Assembly: GCA_028686735.1 (NCBI GenBank)
Contig: JAQUBO010000016.1
Span: 1-38,004 of the forward strand
Direction of reading: 5' to 3'
DNA length: 38,004 nucleotides
From: Bacteroidales bacterium
GTDB taxonomy: Bacteria > Bacteroidota > Bacteroidia > Bacteroidales > ML635J-15
Positions 1-7,739 of this stretch are shown piece after piece. The notes under the pieces are model-generated. The model saw only the letters and a program-made list of their open reading frames with translations. It was not told where the DNA came from and did not search any database. Made by a program: the position numbers and the translations under genes. Each line of letters starts with the position of its first letter. Position 1 is the first letter of the stretch.

Positions 1-390
1 AGGAGCTCATGAACACCATTAAAATAATAAATTTTTGTGAATAAAGCCTTGTCTTTGACGCTTTCTTACCTGTCTGCCGACAGGCAGGTCAAAGACACAA
101 AAAGCAGTAGTTTTCTTGCGGACACTATATAATAATATATACAATCATTCTTTGTCCTGCACTTATCACAGGTTGTTTTTAAGTGTATCATAGCTACTGA
201 TTTTGTAGCATTTTCTGTCATATTAATTTGCAGGTAATTTGCAGAAGGATTAACATTTTTGGCTTAAATTAGGCTATTTTAAGGGTAAAACATCAAAATG
301 GTAGTAGTGTATAAATAATTACTAAATTAAAGACAACTACCCACTTCCCTACAGCTCGCTAGGTACTAGTTATAGCAATAAATACATATA
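1..390. other. Gene-free stretch left of the tRNA
   Basis: No open reading frame here looks like a gene on either strand. The only structured element I see is the hairpin repeat at 51-96, annotated separately. The rest is AT-rich sequence without recognisable promoters for a gene inside the window. It could be the 3' flank of a gene that lies to the left of the window. Confidence 0.6.
51..96. repeat. Nested inverted repeat / hairpin
   Basis: An inner near-palindrome at 68-89 (ACCTGTCTGCC-GACAGGCAGGT) can fold into a nine-pair stem with one G-T wobble and the loop CCGA. It is flanked by a perfect outer 8-bp inverted repeat, GTCTTTGA at 51-58 and TCAAAGAC at 89-96. The GC-rich inner arms stand out from the AT-rich surroundings. 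From memory, palindromes of this kind (CCTGTCTGCCGACAGGCAGG) recur between genes in Bacteroidota, so this is probably a dispersed palindromic repeat; no second copy is present in the window. Confidence 0.6.
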
Positions 391-422
391 CAAAAAAGCC
401 TGCAGTTAAGCAAGCTTTTTTT
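391..422 (-). terminator. Intrinsic terminator of the tRNA-Arg gene
   Basis: Read on the minus strand, the sequence just after the tRNA is AAAAAAGCTTGC-TTAACT-GCAGGCTTTTTT. This gives a 12-pair stem (one T-G wobble) with a six-base loop and a T-run, in the right place and orientation to end the tRNA transcript. The symmetrical A and T runs would also let it act on transcripts from the left. Confidence 0.75.
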
Positions 423-424
423 GT

Positions 425-497
425 GAACTAGGAAGGAGTCGAACCCTCAACCTCCTGATCCGTAGTCAGGTGCTCTATCCAATTGAGCTACTAGTCC
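425..497 (-). tRNA. tRNA-Arg, anticodon ACG
   Basis: The minus strand reads GGACTAG at the 5' acceptor arm and CTAGTTC at the 3' arm, giving seven pairs with one G-U. The D arm contains AGCTCAATTGGATAGAGC. The anticodon stem is CCTGA/TCAGG with loop CTACGGA, so the anticodon is ACG, decoding CGN arginine codons once A34 is converted to inosine. The T arm contains GGTTCGACTCC. The discriminator base is A (424) and CCA is not encoded. A TATCTTTG promoter lies upstream and a strong hairpin terminator downstream, so it is a single-gene transcription unit. Confidence 0.95.
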
Positions 498-510
498 ATT
501 TTTAGAATTG

Positions 511-542
511 CAAAGATAATATGTTTTGTCATTATTAACAAA
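511..542 (-). promoter_or_regulatory. Bacteroidota-type promoter for tRNA-Arg
   Basis: On the minus strand the -7 box TATCTTTG (511-518) matches TAnnTTTG exactly, and a TTTG box (539-542) lies 20 nt further upstream. Transcription would start about 7 nt past the -7 box, just ahead of the tRNA 5' end at 497. Confidence 0.7.
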
Positions 543-549
543 AAAAGTT

Positions 550-1851
550 TTATTTTTTTTCACCAAACAAATCATACTCATCATACGAAGTAATGATTAC
601 ATCACAAAATTCGCCTGCTACCAAGTCAACATCCGAAGTAAACACAACCTCCCCATCAACTTCTACAGAATCATATTGAGATCTACCGTGATACATGTCG
701 CCATCAAAGTCATCCACAATTACCCGTAGCGTTTGATTTAATTTTAATGAATTTAAAGATAAAGAAATCTCCCTTTGTCTTTCCATTAGAATATCCGCAC
801 GATGATTTTTCACTTCCTCCGAAATATTATCTGTATATTTTTTTGCAGCTGAGGTTCCCTCCTCTTCTGAATAAGTAAACACACCAAGTTTATCGAACTT
901 AAACTCTGAAATAAACTCTAAAAGCTCATTAAAATCTTCCTCTGTTTCAGTTGGATAACCTACCAACATTGTTGTTCTAAAAGTTGCATCAGGAAGTTTT
1001 TGACGCATTTTCGACAGCAATTCTAAAGTCTGTTTTTTAGTTGCTCCTCTTTTCATTTTTTTAAGAATATTATCCGAAATATGCTGTAAAGGAATATCTA
1101 TATAATTACAAACCTTCGGATTATTAGCAATAATATCCAACAAACTCTCAGGAAATAAAAAAGGGAAAAGATAATGAAGACGAATCCACTTGATATCTTT
1201 AATTTTAGAGAGCTCCTCTATTAGTTCTGGCAAATGCAGTTGCTTATCAATATCATATCCATAATAACTAATATCTTGAGCAATAATAATCAACTCTTTA
1301 ACACCCTTAGATGCTAGCACTTGTGCCTCCTCTAGGATATCTGATTTTGCTCTAGAAACATAATTCCCTTTAATTAAAGGAATAGCACAAAAACCACACT
1401 GCCGATTGCAACCTTCGGCAATTTTAAGATAAGCATAATGACCAGGTGAGTCAAGAATTCTATCGTATTTATGTTTTTTATCAAAATCGGCTTCAATAAG
1501 ATTTAACAGTTCGCTAACATCATAATTTCCACAAAAAACATCCACTTCAGGAATTTCTGCTTTAAGTTCGTTCATATAACGCTGTGCTAAACATCCAAAC
1601 ACAATTATTTTCTCCAACTTTCCACTGTTTTTAAGATTTACTAGTTGAAAAATCATATTAATTGATTCTTCTTTGGCATCATTAATGAAACCACATGTGT
1701 TAACAATAGCAATATTAAAATCTATTTCATCTAAATTATGAACCACTTCAAAACCAGCCATAGACGCTTGTACAGCGAATTGTTCAGAGTCAACAACATT
1801 TTTAGAGCATCCAAGTGTGATTATGTTAATTTTTTTTGCAACTTTAAGCAT
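550..1851 (-). CDS. rimO: Ribosomal protein uS12 methylthiotransferase RimO
   Basis: A 433-residue radical-SAM methylthiotransferase, which adds a methylthio group to an aspartate of ribosomal protein S12 in the cytoplasm. The N-terminal MTTase domain has the three cluster cysteines in LGCSKN (C15), NTCGF (C53) and FGCLAQ (C87). The radical-SAM triad is CNRQCGFC (C148, C152, C155), followed by SAM-barrel motifs such as TMLVGYPTE, and a C-terminal TRAM-like RNA-binding domain rich in beta strands. The LGCSKN and EGCNRQCGFC forms favour RimO over MiaB. The ORF track begins 14 codons further upstream, but an exact TATCTTTG promoter at 1871-1878 puts the transcript start near 1865, so the ATG at 1851 (MLKVAKK) is the start. 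It diverges from the secreted-protein gene with only 33 bp between start codons. Confidence 0.95.
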   Translation of the reverse strand: MLKVAKKINIITLGCSKNVVDSEQFAVQASMAGFEVVHNLDEIDFNIAIVNTCGFINDAKEESINMIFQLVNLKNSGKLEKIIVFGCLAQRYMNELKAEIPEVDVFCGNYDVSELLNLIEADFDKKHKYDRILDSPGHYAYLKIAEGCNRQCGFCAIPLIKGNYVSRAKSDILEEAQVLASKGVKELIIIAQDISYYGYDIDKQLHLPELIEELSKIKDIKWIRLHYLFPFLFPESLLDIIANNPKVCNYIDIPLQHISDNILKKMKRGATKKQTLELLSKMRQKLPDATFRTTMLVGYPTETEEDFNELLEFISEFKFDKLGVFTYSEEEGTSAAKKYTDNISEEVKNHRADILMERQREISLSLNSLKLNQTLRVIVDDFDGDMYHGRSQYDSVEVDGEVVFTSDVDLVAGEFCDVIITSYDEYDLFGEKK

Positions 1852-1864
1852 TATTTTAATTTTA
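1835..1864 (+). promoter_or_regulatory. Probable promoter of the LPP20-like gene
   Basis: TTTG at 1835-1838 is followed 18 nt later by TAATTTTA (1857-1864), which matches the TAnnTTTG box in seven of eight positions. The predicted start near 1871 fits the ATG at 1885. It faces and overlaps the rimO promoter and the first codons of rimO. Confidence 0.4.
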
Positions 1865-1870
1865 AGATTA

Positions 1871-1878
1871 CAAAGATA
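1871..1878 (-). promoter_or_regulatory. rimO promoter -7 box
   Basis: The minus strand reads TATCTTTG, an exact TAnnTTTG match, about 20 nt upstream of the rimO ATG at 1851. It shows that the longer ORF-track start cannot be transcribed from this promoter. No clear -33 box was found at the usual spacing. Confidence 0.6.
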
Positions 1879-1884
1879 GTTTCT

Positions 1885-2967
1885 ATGAAACAATTATTAT
1901 TATTATTTGCATTTAGTTTATCAGCATTAGTTCTAAACGCACAGTATTACAGGCTTCCGCAATGGACCGAAGACCTTCCATACTCTTTTGGTAAAAACGA
2001 AATATATGCAATTGGTTGTTCAGATCCCCGAATGACTGATACAATACTTGCCAAAAAAATTGCCGAACATCGTGCTATTACAATGGCTATTATATTTAAT
2101 AATGCTAAAGTTTTTTACGCTTCTGACTATTTTGAGAAAAAAAATGAAGAATACCGCTGGTTTATTATGAAAGAAAACATCGAAGAACTTGGCAAAATAG
2201 AAGCATCAGGATGGGTAGGCAAATCAAATTATGAAATTATAGAATCATATACAAATAAAAATGGAGAAGCAATAATAATGATTAAATATAATCCGCAAAA
2301 TTCAAAAAAACCAAACTTCTTTGTTAGCGGAGAATATTATCGACAAGATTTTGAGTTAAGTAATACTAGAGCTCATGAGTCAATTAGAAACATACAAATC
2401 AAAACTCAATGGAAACAAAAAGAACGAAAAGACACACTTAAAACCTTTTTCCAAATGTCAAATTACAATAATGATATTACCACGGAGATACTCTATGACA
2501 ATAATAAAATAAGTACTCCAGGCTACTTTTATCACTATGAACCCAACATCCCAAACACTTTTAATATCATAAACTATAACACCTCTGTCAAATTATTAAA
2601 AGGACTATGGGTAGCTTATATCGATTCGTTTATGCAAAGCATTCTAAAAATCTCTAAAAACTACAGTTCGACAATGGAAACGGTGCAAGATGGATATAAA
2701 GTTAATAGAAACGATGGTATAACAGAAACCACACAAGAAAGTTTAGCACGTAGCGTATGCAAAAATACTCTTAGTTTTGTTTATGGAGGTATGGGAATAA
2801 ACAATAATTCCTTATTACCTCGCATATACCTGCTGGGGGAACGTGCACCTTATACAAGTTTTAAGCAAATTGAACAAGAAAAAACAGATAGCATAGAACA
2901 CACTAAAACTAAGCAATGCTGGTTTAAACGATTATTTACACGCAAAAACAAAAAAAAGAAAGATTAA
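1885..2967 (+). CDS. Secreted protein, weakly LPP20-like, function unknown
   Basis: A 360-residue exported protein. The ORF track starts at 1738, antisense inside rimO; the real start is the ATG at 1885, which opens a typical signal peptide (MKQLLLLFAFSLSALVLNA, cleaved near the Gln that follows). The first mature segment (LPQWTEDLPYSF, then YAIGCSDPRMTD and an Ala-rich helix AKKIAEHRAITMA) resembles the LPP20/LPP20-like lipoprotein fold, where Pro-Trp is followed by a helix that reduces or binds nothing known. There is no lipobox, so it is probably periplasmic. The C-terminus is strongly basic (RLFTRKNKKKKD). It is followed after 9 bp by msrC and probably co-transcribed with it. I do not recognise a specific function, and the LPP20 link is by eye only. 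Confidence 0.7.
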   Translation: MKQLLLLFAFSLSALVLNAQYYRLPQWTEDLPYSFGKNEIYAIGCSDPRMTDTILAKKIAEHRAITMAIIFNNAKVFYASDYFEKKNEEYRWFIMKENIEELGKIEASGWVGKSNYEIIESYTNKNGEAIIMIKYNPQNSKKPNFFVSGEYYRQDFELSNTRAHESIRNIQIKTQWKQKERKDTLKTFFQMSNYNNDITTEILYDNNKISTPGYFYHYEPNIPNTFNIINYNTSVKLLKGLWVAYIDSFMQSILKISKNYSSTMETVQDGYKVNRNDGITETTQESLARSVCKNTLSFVYGGMGINNNSLLPRIYLLGERAPYTSFKQIEQEKTDSIEHTKTKQCWFKRLFTRKNKKKKD

Positions 2968-2976
2968 AGTAAGATT

Positions 2977-3432
2977 ATGGAAAAAAAAGAAGGAAAATAC
3001 TTACGAATTATAAGCCAAATTCATGAATTAACAATGCCAGTAAAAAATCCTGAAAGTCGAATGGCTACGATATGTGCAGTTTTACATTATAAATTTCCAC
3101 AATTTTTTTGGACTGGTTTTTATTTTTTAAGCCCTAAAAATGAACTCGAAGTTACTACTTATCAAGGACCACTTGCTTGCCTTAGATTAAAAAAGAACAC
3201 TGGAGTATGCTGGGCAAGTATTAACGAACAAAACACCATCATTGTTTCTGATGTTCATAATTTTGATGGGCATATTGCCTGTAACCCACTTAGTAAATCC
3301 GAAATCGTAATCCCCATTTTTCGAGATAATAAAGTTATTGGTGTTTTAGATATTGACAGTGATAAAATTAATGCTTTTGACTCTATTGACTCTAAATATC
3401 TTAATAAAATTGTTGATATGATATATTGCTAA
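2977..3432 (+). CDS. msrC: Free methionine-(R)-sulfoxide reductase (GAF-type fRMsr)
   Basis: A 151-residue single GAF domain of the fRMsr (YebR/MsrC) family, which reduces free methionine-R-sulfoxide in the cytoplasm. All three family cysteines are present: C68 in GPLACLR, C78 in GVCWAS and C102 in DGHIACNP. Other signatures are TGFYFL and SEIVIPIF, followed by VIGVLDIDS near the C-terminus. Length matches the family (about 150-165). It sits 9 bp after the secreted LPP20-like gene and is probably in its operon. Repeat copy 1 begins right at its stop codon. Confidence 0.9.
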   Translation: MEKKEGKYLRIISQIHELTMPVKNPESRMATICAVLHYKFPQFFWTGFYFLSPKNELEVTTYQGPLACLRLKKNTGVCWASINEQNTIIVSDVHNFDGHIACNPLSKSEIVIPIFRDNKVIGVLDIDSDKINAFDSIDSKYLNKIVDMIYC

Positions 3433-3610
3433 ATAGTGTTAATATATAACGACCAGTTTCTGCATTTCTCCGCAGGCTAGCAAATCAATGTATCACGTTA
3501 GATTTACATTGATTAGTCTTGAAAGTAATCATTATATCTCAAACACATGGTTTTATTACCAAAGACTAACTAGACATAAAAATATATTAGCTTGTGATGT
3601 ACTTAAAACC
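3433..3610 (+). repeat. Dispersed intergenic element, copy 1
   Basis: This gene-free segment aligns with 16274-16466 in the same orientation. In a 107-column hand alignment of the core (GCATTTC... to ...ACTA, about 3462-3568) 77 columns are identical, around 72%, with one gap. Similarity extends left to the msrC stop codon (AGTGT..ATATA) and right to a shared TTGTGATGTAC/TTGTTATGTAC block. Copy 1 also contains a perfect 10-bp inverted repeat, AATCAATGTA (3482-3491) and TACATTGATT (3504-3513), with a 12-nt loop. No coding frame is conserved. The function is unknown. Confidence 0.7.
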
Positions 3611-3658
3611 AATTATAAGATATTACAATATTAGCATTATTATTGGTAAAATTTAGTA

Positions 3659-4003
3659 CTACTCATTAATCTCGTTTTCATCTGAATCGTTTTCTTCATT
3701 TAGTAGAGCAGCCTCTTTTCGTTCCTGTTCTACTCTTTCAAAATAATCAGGTTTCTCTTTTTTTACAAAATCAACTACTTCAAGATAGCCATCCATAAAC
3801 TTTTCAAAATCCTCCTTATAAAGAAAAATTTTATGTTTCTCAAAACGTGAATTACCATCTTTGTCAAAAACTTTCTTACTTTCCGTAAGAGTCAAATAAT
3901 AGTCGCCTTGACGAGTTTCTTTAACATCAAAAAAATAGGTTCTTTTTCCTGCTCTAACCGCAACTGAATAAATTTCTTCTCTCCTTCTATCAGTACCTTC
4001 CAT
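3659..4003 (-). CDS. PUR-like nucleic-acid-binding protein (DUF3276)
   Basis: A 114-residue protein of the DUF3276 family, a bacterial relative of the PUR-alpha nucleic-acid-binding fold found in Bacteroidota and spirochaetes. The beta-strand/helix PUR repeat is visible as IYSVAVRAGKRTYFFDVKE, then YYLTLTESKK, then a helix KEDFEKFMDGYLEVVDFV. The C-terminal 25 residues are a low-complexity acidic tail (EENDSDENEINE). Such proteins are small DNA/RNA binders, but the target here is unknown. It is monocistronic, with an exact TAAATTTG promoter upstream, and convergent with msrC across the intergenic repeat element. Confidence 0.85.
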   Translation of the reverse strand: MEGTDRRREEIYSVAVRAGKRTYFFDVKETRQGDYYLTLTESKKVFDKDGNSRFEKHKIFLYKEDFEKFMDGYLEVVDFVKKEKPDYFERVEQERKEAALLNEENDSDENEINE

Positions 4004-4026
4004 ACAATGGTTTTTATAGTTTAAGA

Positions 4027-4034
4027 CAAATTTA
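4027..4034 (-). promoter_or_regulatory. Promoter -7 box of the DUF3276 gene
   Basis: The minus strand reads TAAATTTG, an exact TAnnTTTG match, 23 nt upstream of the ATG at 4003. No clear TTTG partner was seen at the usual spacing. Confidence 0.55.
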
Positions 4035-4118
4035 GATAAAATTTTTCAGATATAGCTCATCTTTAACAGAATATTTTATAATTATTAGTGTTTTAATCGA
4101 ATAAAAAAGAATTTATAT

Positions 4119-4126
4119 TACTTTTG
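4119..4126 (+). promoter_or_regulatory. nusB promoter -7 box, decides the start codon
   Basis: TACTTTTG matches TAnnTTTG and predicts a transcript start near 4133. This excludes the TTG start at 4124 used by the ORF track and supports the ATG at 4151. Confidence 0.6.
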
Positions 4127-4150
4127 CAGCAACATAAAAAGTACTTAGAC

Positions 4151-5104
4151 ATGGTTAGCCGAAGATTAGTTAGAATAAAGGCAATGCAAACATATTATGC
4201 ATTTTTACAAGATAGTGGAGATGTTTCTGCGGAAAGAATTTGGCAACAATTAAAATTCAACATTGAGCAATCACATGAACTTTATGTTTATTTACATTGT
4301 TTATTACTTGCCGTTTGCGACTTTGCTGAAGAACGCATAGAATTAAACAGAAAAAAACAACTCGCCTCAACAGATGACTTAAATCCTAATCTAAAATTCA
4401 TTAACAATAGAGTTCTTAATGCAATTAGAAATAACACTATAATAAGCGAAAAATACAGTAATATTGATTTTAATTGGTCAGATTACCCTGCGTTTATTAG
4501 ATCAATTTGGACTCAAATTTCAGGCTCTGAATATTATAATAATTATATGGCATCTGAGAGTAATTCTCTAAATGAAGACATCAAAATTATAGATAAAATA
4601 ATTTCTAAAACACTTACCAATAACCCTGAGCTTGACGACATATTAGAAGAAAAAAGCATTTTTTGGAATGATGATTTAGAATTTCTATTAAGCAATATTA
4701 TACAAGGGATAAAAAAACTCAAAACATCAGACAACACCACCAATAAATATTCAATCAAAGATGTTTTTAGAGATATAGATGATGAGAAATTTGCAAAAAA
4801 ACTTATCATAAAAACAGCCTTACACAAAAACAGTTACGATAAAAGCATATTAGAAAACCTAAAAAAATGGGAGTTAGAACGTATAGCCTTTATAGACAGA
4901 GTTATATTACATTTAGCTCTATGTGAGATTAACGAATTTCCCGACATGCCAGTTAAAGTAACTATCAATGAGTATCTTGAGATTGCAAAACATTATAGTA
5001 CTGAAAAAAGCAACCTATTTATTAACGGAATTCTAGACAAAATATACAACCAACTTAAAGACCAAAACCTCCTTAATAAAAAAGGCTTAGGTTTAGTAGA
5101 ATAA
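4151..5104 (+). CDS. nusB: Transcription antitermination factor NusB (long Bacteroidota form)
   Basis: About 317 residues from the ATG at 4151 (MVSRRLVRIKAMQTYYAFLQ). NusB binds boxA RNA with NusE/S10 in the antitermination complex on rRNA operons. The C-terminal NusB domain is clear: ELERIAFIDRVILHLALCEI followed by PVKVTINEYLEIAKHYSTEK and FINGILDKI, which matches the family end. As usual in Bacteroidota, the N-terminal half is enlarged relative to the ~140-residue enterobacterial protein. The ORF-track start (TTG, 4124) lies inside the promoter. The gene is separated by 230 bp from the next unit, so it is probably monocistronic. Confidence 0.93.
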   Translation: MVSRRLVRIKAMQTYYAFLQDSGDVSAERIWQQLKFNIEQSHELYVYLHCLLLAVCDFAEERIELNRKKQLASTDDLNPNLKFINNRVLNAIRNNTIISEKYSNIDFNWSDYPAFIRSIWTQISGSEYYNNYMASESNSLNEDIKIIDKIISKTLTNNPELDDILEEKSIFWNDDLEFLLSNIIQGIKKLKTSDNTTNKYSIKDVFRDIDDEKFAKKLIIKTALHKNSYDKSILENLKKWELERIAFIDRVILHLALCEINEFPDMPVKVTINEYLEIAKHYSTEKSNLFINGILDKIYNQLKDQNLLNKKGLGLVE

Positions 5105-5297
5105 AAACAGACCTATCAACACTCTAAAACACGTAGATTGGCTATTCAAAAGTGAAAATGAGTACAATTATTTTCCACAATACAGATGATTAATATAGTT
5201 TTTCACTTATCACAGTCAAAATTAGACCTCTTAACAAACATTAACATACTTTTAATATTAAGATAACGAAAAACATCTTTTTACTAAAGAAAAATAC

Positions 5298-5305
5298 TAT
5301 ATTTG
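5298..5305 (+). promoter_or_regulatory. Promoter -7 box of the DUF1573-yajC operon
   Basis: TATATTTG matches TAnnTTTG exactly and lies 29 nt upstream of the ATG at 5335. No convincing -33 TTTG box is visible. Confidence 0.6.
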
Positions 5306-5334
5306 CACACTTATTGAATTAAATTAGTGAATTT

Positions 5335-5787
5335 ATGAAAAATATTGTAATTTTATTAGGCTTAATCATTGCATTGACTGTAGGTTCATGTAAAGATAGC
5401 AAAAATAAAACAGGCGGGGATTACAATATCGACAACCCTGCAAATGCAGATAATCCAAATGCAGAAAAAGACGGATTGCCAACAATCAGTTTTGAGGAAA
5501 CAGAGTTTAATTTTGGAACTGTTATTCAAGGTGAGAAAGTAATTCATAATTTTATTTTCACTAACACAGGCAAAGGAAATTTAATTATTTCAAACGTTAA
5601 AGCATCGTGTGGTTGTACAGTACCAAAATGGACAAAAGAGCCCATCAGACCTGGGCAAAAAGGAAATATTGAAATTAAATTTGACAGCTCGAACCGTGAT
5701 GGCAAACAAACAAAAACTGCAAAAGTTTATTCAAATACCAGTCCTAACGTAACCGAGCTAATTGTAAGGTGCGAAATTATTAACTAA
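5335..5787 (+). CDS. DUF1573 lipoprotein
   Basis: A 150-residue lipoprotein. The signal peptide ends in the lipobox LTVGSC with the acylated cysteine at residue 19, followed by a short Asn/Lys-rich linker. The rest is one DUF1573 immunoglobulin-like (ASH/MSP-type) domain: FNFGTVIQGEKVIHNFIFTNTG, the hallmark NVKASCGCTVP, then GQKGNIEIKFDSSNR and KTAKVYSNT. The domain is very common in Bacteroidota cell-envelope proteins, but its role is not established. It leads an operon with yajC, a YbbR protein, coaE and a TerB/DnaJ gene, all spaced tightly. Confidence 0.9.
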   Translation: MKNIVILLGLIIALTVGSCKDSKNKTGGDYNIDNPANADNPNAEKDGLPTISFEETEFNFGTVIQGEKVIHNFIFTNTGKGNLIISNVKASCGCTVPKWTKEPIRPGQKGNIEIKFDSSNRDGKQTKTAKVYSNTSPNVTELIVRCEIIN

Positions 5788-5810
5788 ATTTTAAATATAA
5801 AACACAAGTT

Positions 5811-6128
5811 ATGGATCAATTATTTTTAATGGCTCAACAAGAAGGACAAAGTCCTTACAGTTCAATTATTTTTTTAGTACTAATTGTAGCTGTTTTTTAC
5901 TTTTTTATGATAAGACCTCAAATGAAAAGACAAAAAGAAGCTAAGCAGTTTCGCGAAGGTCTTAAAAAAGGGGATAAAATTATTACAGCAGGTGGAATTT
6001 ACGGTAAAATTGTAGAAATACAAGACAATCATGCATTTGTTGAGATTGACACAAACGTAAAAATAAAAGTAGATAAAGCTTCTCTAGTTGCAAGTCCAGC
6101 TGATATTCAAAATCAACCTACAAAATAA
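5811..6128 (+). CDS. yajC: Preprotein translocase subunit YajC
   Basis: A 105-residue inner-membrane accessory subunit of the Sec translocon (SecDF-YajC). It has one N-terminal membrane helix (SSIIFLVLIVAVFYFFM), the family motif FFMIRPQMKRQKEA, and the cytoplasmic KGDKIITAGGIYGKIVEI segment. Length is typical. It lies 23 bp after the DUF1573 gene and 17 bp before the YbbR gene. Confidence 0.96.
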   Translation: MDQLFLMAQQEGQSPYSSIIFLVLIVAVFYFFMIRPQMKRQKEAKQFREGLKKGDKIITAGGIYGKIVEIQDNHAFVEIDTNVKIKVDKASLVASPADIQNQPTK

Positions 6129-6145
6129 TTTTCAGCTAAACGTAG

Positions 6146-7162
6146 ATGAGTGATACTCAAAAATCTAAGAATAATATTATTCGGTTTTTAAAAAAGAATT
6201 TGCGAAACCGAAACATACTAGTATTTTTAGTTTTTTTTATAATAGCTGCTTTTTTATGGTTTTTAAACGCCATCAATAAAGAATATACAACAGACTTATC
6301 TTTGCCCTATAAAATTGAAAATCTTCCGCAAAACATGAGTTTAGCCGAAGATACTGATGATGAGTTACTAATAAATTTATCAGGACACGGATATAATTTA
6401 TTACGTGAGGAAATTGAGAGAATTAAATTACCATTAATAATTGACATTAAAAGTAAAAAATCTCCAATAAAAATTTATAACAATCCAAACAATAGCACTC
6501 AGTCATTTATTTTAACAAAAGATCTGTATAAACGTGTTAAGAAAAGATTTGGAGATAATATTCATCTCGTTAAAATTAGTCCTGACACACTGTTTTTAAG
6601 TGTTACACAAACATATTCTAAAAAACTAAAAGTTACTCCAAAAATAACTTATGCAATTGAAAAAGACTATATCATAAATGGAGATATTGTTACAAAACCA
6701 GACTCAATTACTGTTTACGGAGACAAAAGCATTATTGATACACTAAATGCTATTTATACAGAATCTACGCAGTTAGGAACAATTGGCAAATACAAGATTC
6801 ATCAACTTAATATTAAACCTATTAACAATATACGATATTCAAAAACTAGAGTACTTATAGACATTCCTTTGGAAAAATACACAGAAACCTATCTTAGAAT
6901 ACCTGTGCAAGCAATTAATTGTCCTGATAACCTAAAAATAAGACTTCTACCTTCGACAGTTGATGTTTCTTTCAAAGTGCCTCTTAGTATTTACGAAGAA
7001 ATTACTATTAATGACTTTACAGCAATTGTTGATTTTAATGATATTCAAAACCAAGAAGCTGAAGTAAAAGTAAACTGCGCAAAACCTGAGTTAATTATTA
7101 CTGCGGTAAGTCCTATCAGTGTAAAAACCTTGCCCACACAAACCGAAAATACAAATGATTAA
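6146..7162 (+). CDS. YbbR-like (CdaR-type) membrane-anchored protein
   Basis: A 338-residue protein with one N-terminal membrane anchor (ILVFLVFFIIAAFLWFLNAINKEY) and an extracytoplasmic region of YbbR-type beta domains. Recognisable stretches are LSLPYKIENLPQNM, then KLKVTPKITYAIEKDYIINGDIVTKPDSITVYGDKSIID, and a C-terminal repeat with PSTVDVSFKVP. In Firmicutes YbbR/CdaR regulates the c-di-AMP synthase CdaA; no cdaA is next to it here, so that partner is not shown. It overlaps coaE by 8 bp. Confidence 0.82.
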   Translation: MSDTQKSKNNIIRFLKKNLRNRNILVFLVFFIIAAFLWFLNAINKEYTTDLSLPYKIENLPQNMSLAEDTDDELLINLSGHGYNLLREEIERIKLPLIIDIKSKKSPIKIYNNPNNSTQSFILTKDLYKRVKKRFGDNIHLVKISPDTLFLSVTQTYSKKLKVTPKITYAIEKDYIINGDIVTKPDSITVYGDKSIIDTLNAIYTESTQLGTIGKYKIHQLNIKPINNIRYSKTRVLIDIPLEKYTETYLRIPVQAINCPDNLKIRLLPSTVDVSFKVPLSIYEEITINDFTAIVDFNDIQNQEAEVKVNCAKPELIITAVSPISVKTLPTQTENTND

Positions 7163-7739
7163 AACAGGAATAACTGGCATAATTGGTTCAGGAAAATCTG
7201 TTGTTAGTTCTGTTTTCCAAATAATGGGAATACCAGTTTATAATGCTGATGACCAAGCTAAAATAATAATGAATACCAATAAAGATGTTCAAAATGAAAT
7301 AATTATAAACTTTGGATCTAATGCATTTAAAAACGACAAACTTAATAAACAATATATTGCCTCTCAAATTTTTAATGACAATAAAAAAAGAAAATTAATA
7401 AACTCCATTGTTCATCCTGCAGTAAAAAATAATTTTATCAAATGGACCGCACAACAAACAACTAGGATTTGTGCGATAGAATCGGCATTAATATATGAGT
7501 CCCAATTTGATAAGATCCTTGATGCTATTATTATGGTTATTAGTCCGCAAGAAGTTTTAATCGACAGAATTTGCAAAAGAGATAATATTGAGACAGAAGA
7601 GGCCGTTAAAAGAATAAACTCCCAAAATTTTTACAATAATACAGACATCAAACCTGATTATTATTTATATAATGATGATGAACACTCAATAATTTTACAA
7701 AGTATAGAAATAATAAGAAACATTCAAGATAAATGGTAA
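7155..7739 (+). CDS. coaE: Dephospho-CoA kinase
   Basis: A 194-residue P-loop kinase that phosphorylates dephospho-CoA in the last step of CoA synthesis. The Walker A is GIIGSGKS near residues 8-15 (most homologues have GGIGSGKS). Other family signatures are [22 protein letters not shown], and the lid region [19 protein letters not shown]. It overlaps both neighbours by 7-8 bp, which argues for translational coupling within the DUF1573-yajC operon. Confidence 0.95.
   Translation: MIKTGITGIIGSGKSVVSSVFQIMGIPVYNADDQAKIIMNTNKDVQNEIIINFGSNAFKNDKLNKQYIASQIFNDNKKRKLINSIVHPAVKNNFIKWTAQQTTRICAIESALIYESQFDKILDAIIMVISPQEVLIDRICKRDNIETEEAVKRINSQNFYNNTDIKPDYYLYNDDEHSIILQSIEIIRNIQDKW

Noticed and set aside
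526-729. 67-codon plus-strand ORF
   Set aside because: It is antisense to the rimO 3' end, with no family resemblance or promoter.
1738-1884. 49-residue N-terminal extension of the LPP20-like protein
   Set aside because: It is antisense to the rimO 5' end, and a clean signal peptide starts at 1885.
4124-4150. TTG start for nusB
   Set aside because: It overlaps the TACTTTTG promoter box, upstream of the predicted transcript start.
5150-5208. 9-bp inverted repeat AAGTGAAAA/TTTTCACTT with a 41-nt spacer
   Set aside because: Arms are AT-rich and far apart, with no T-run or gene-related position; probably chance.
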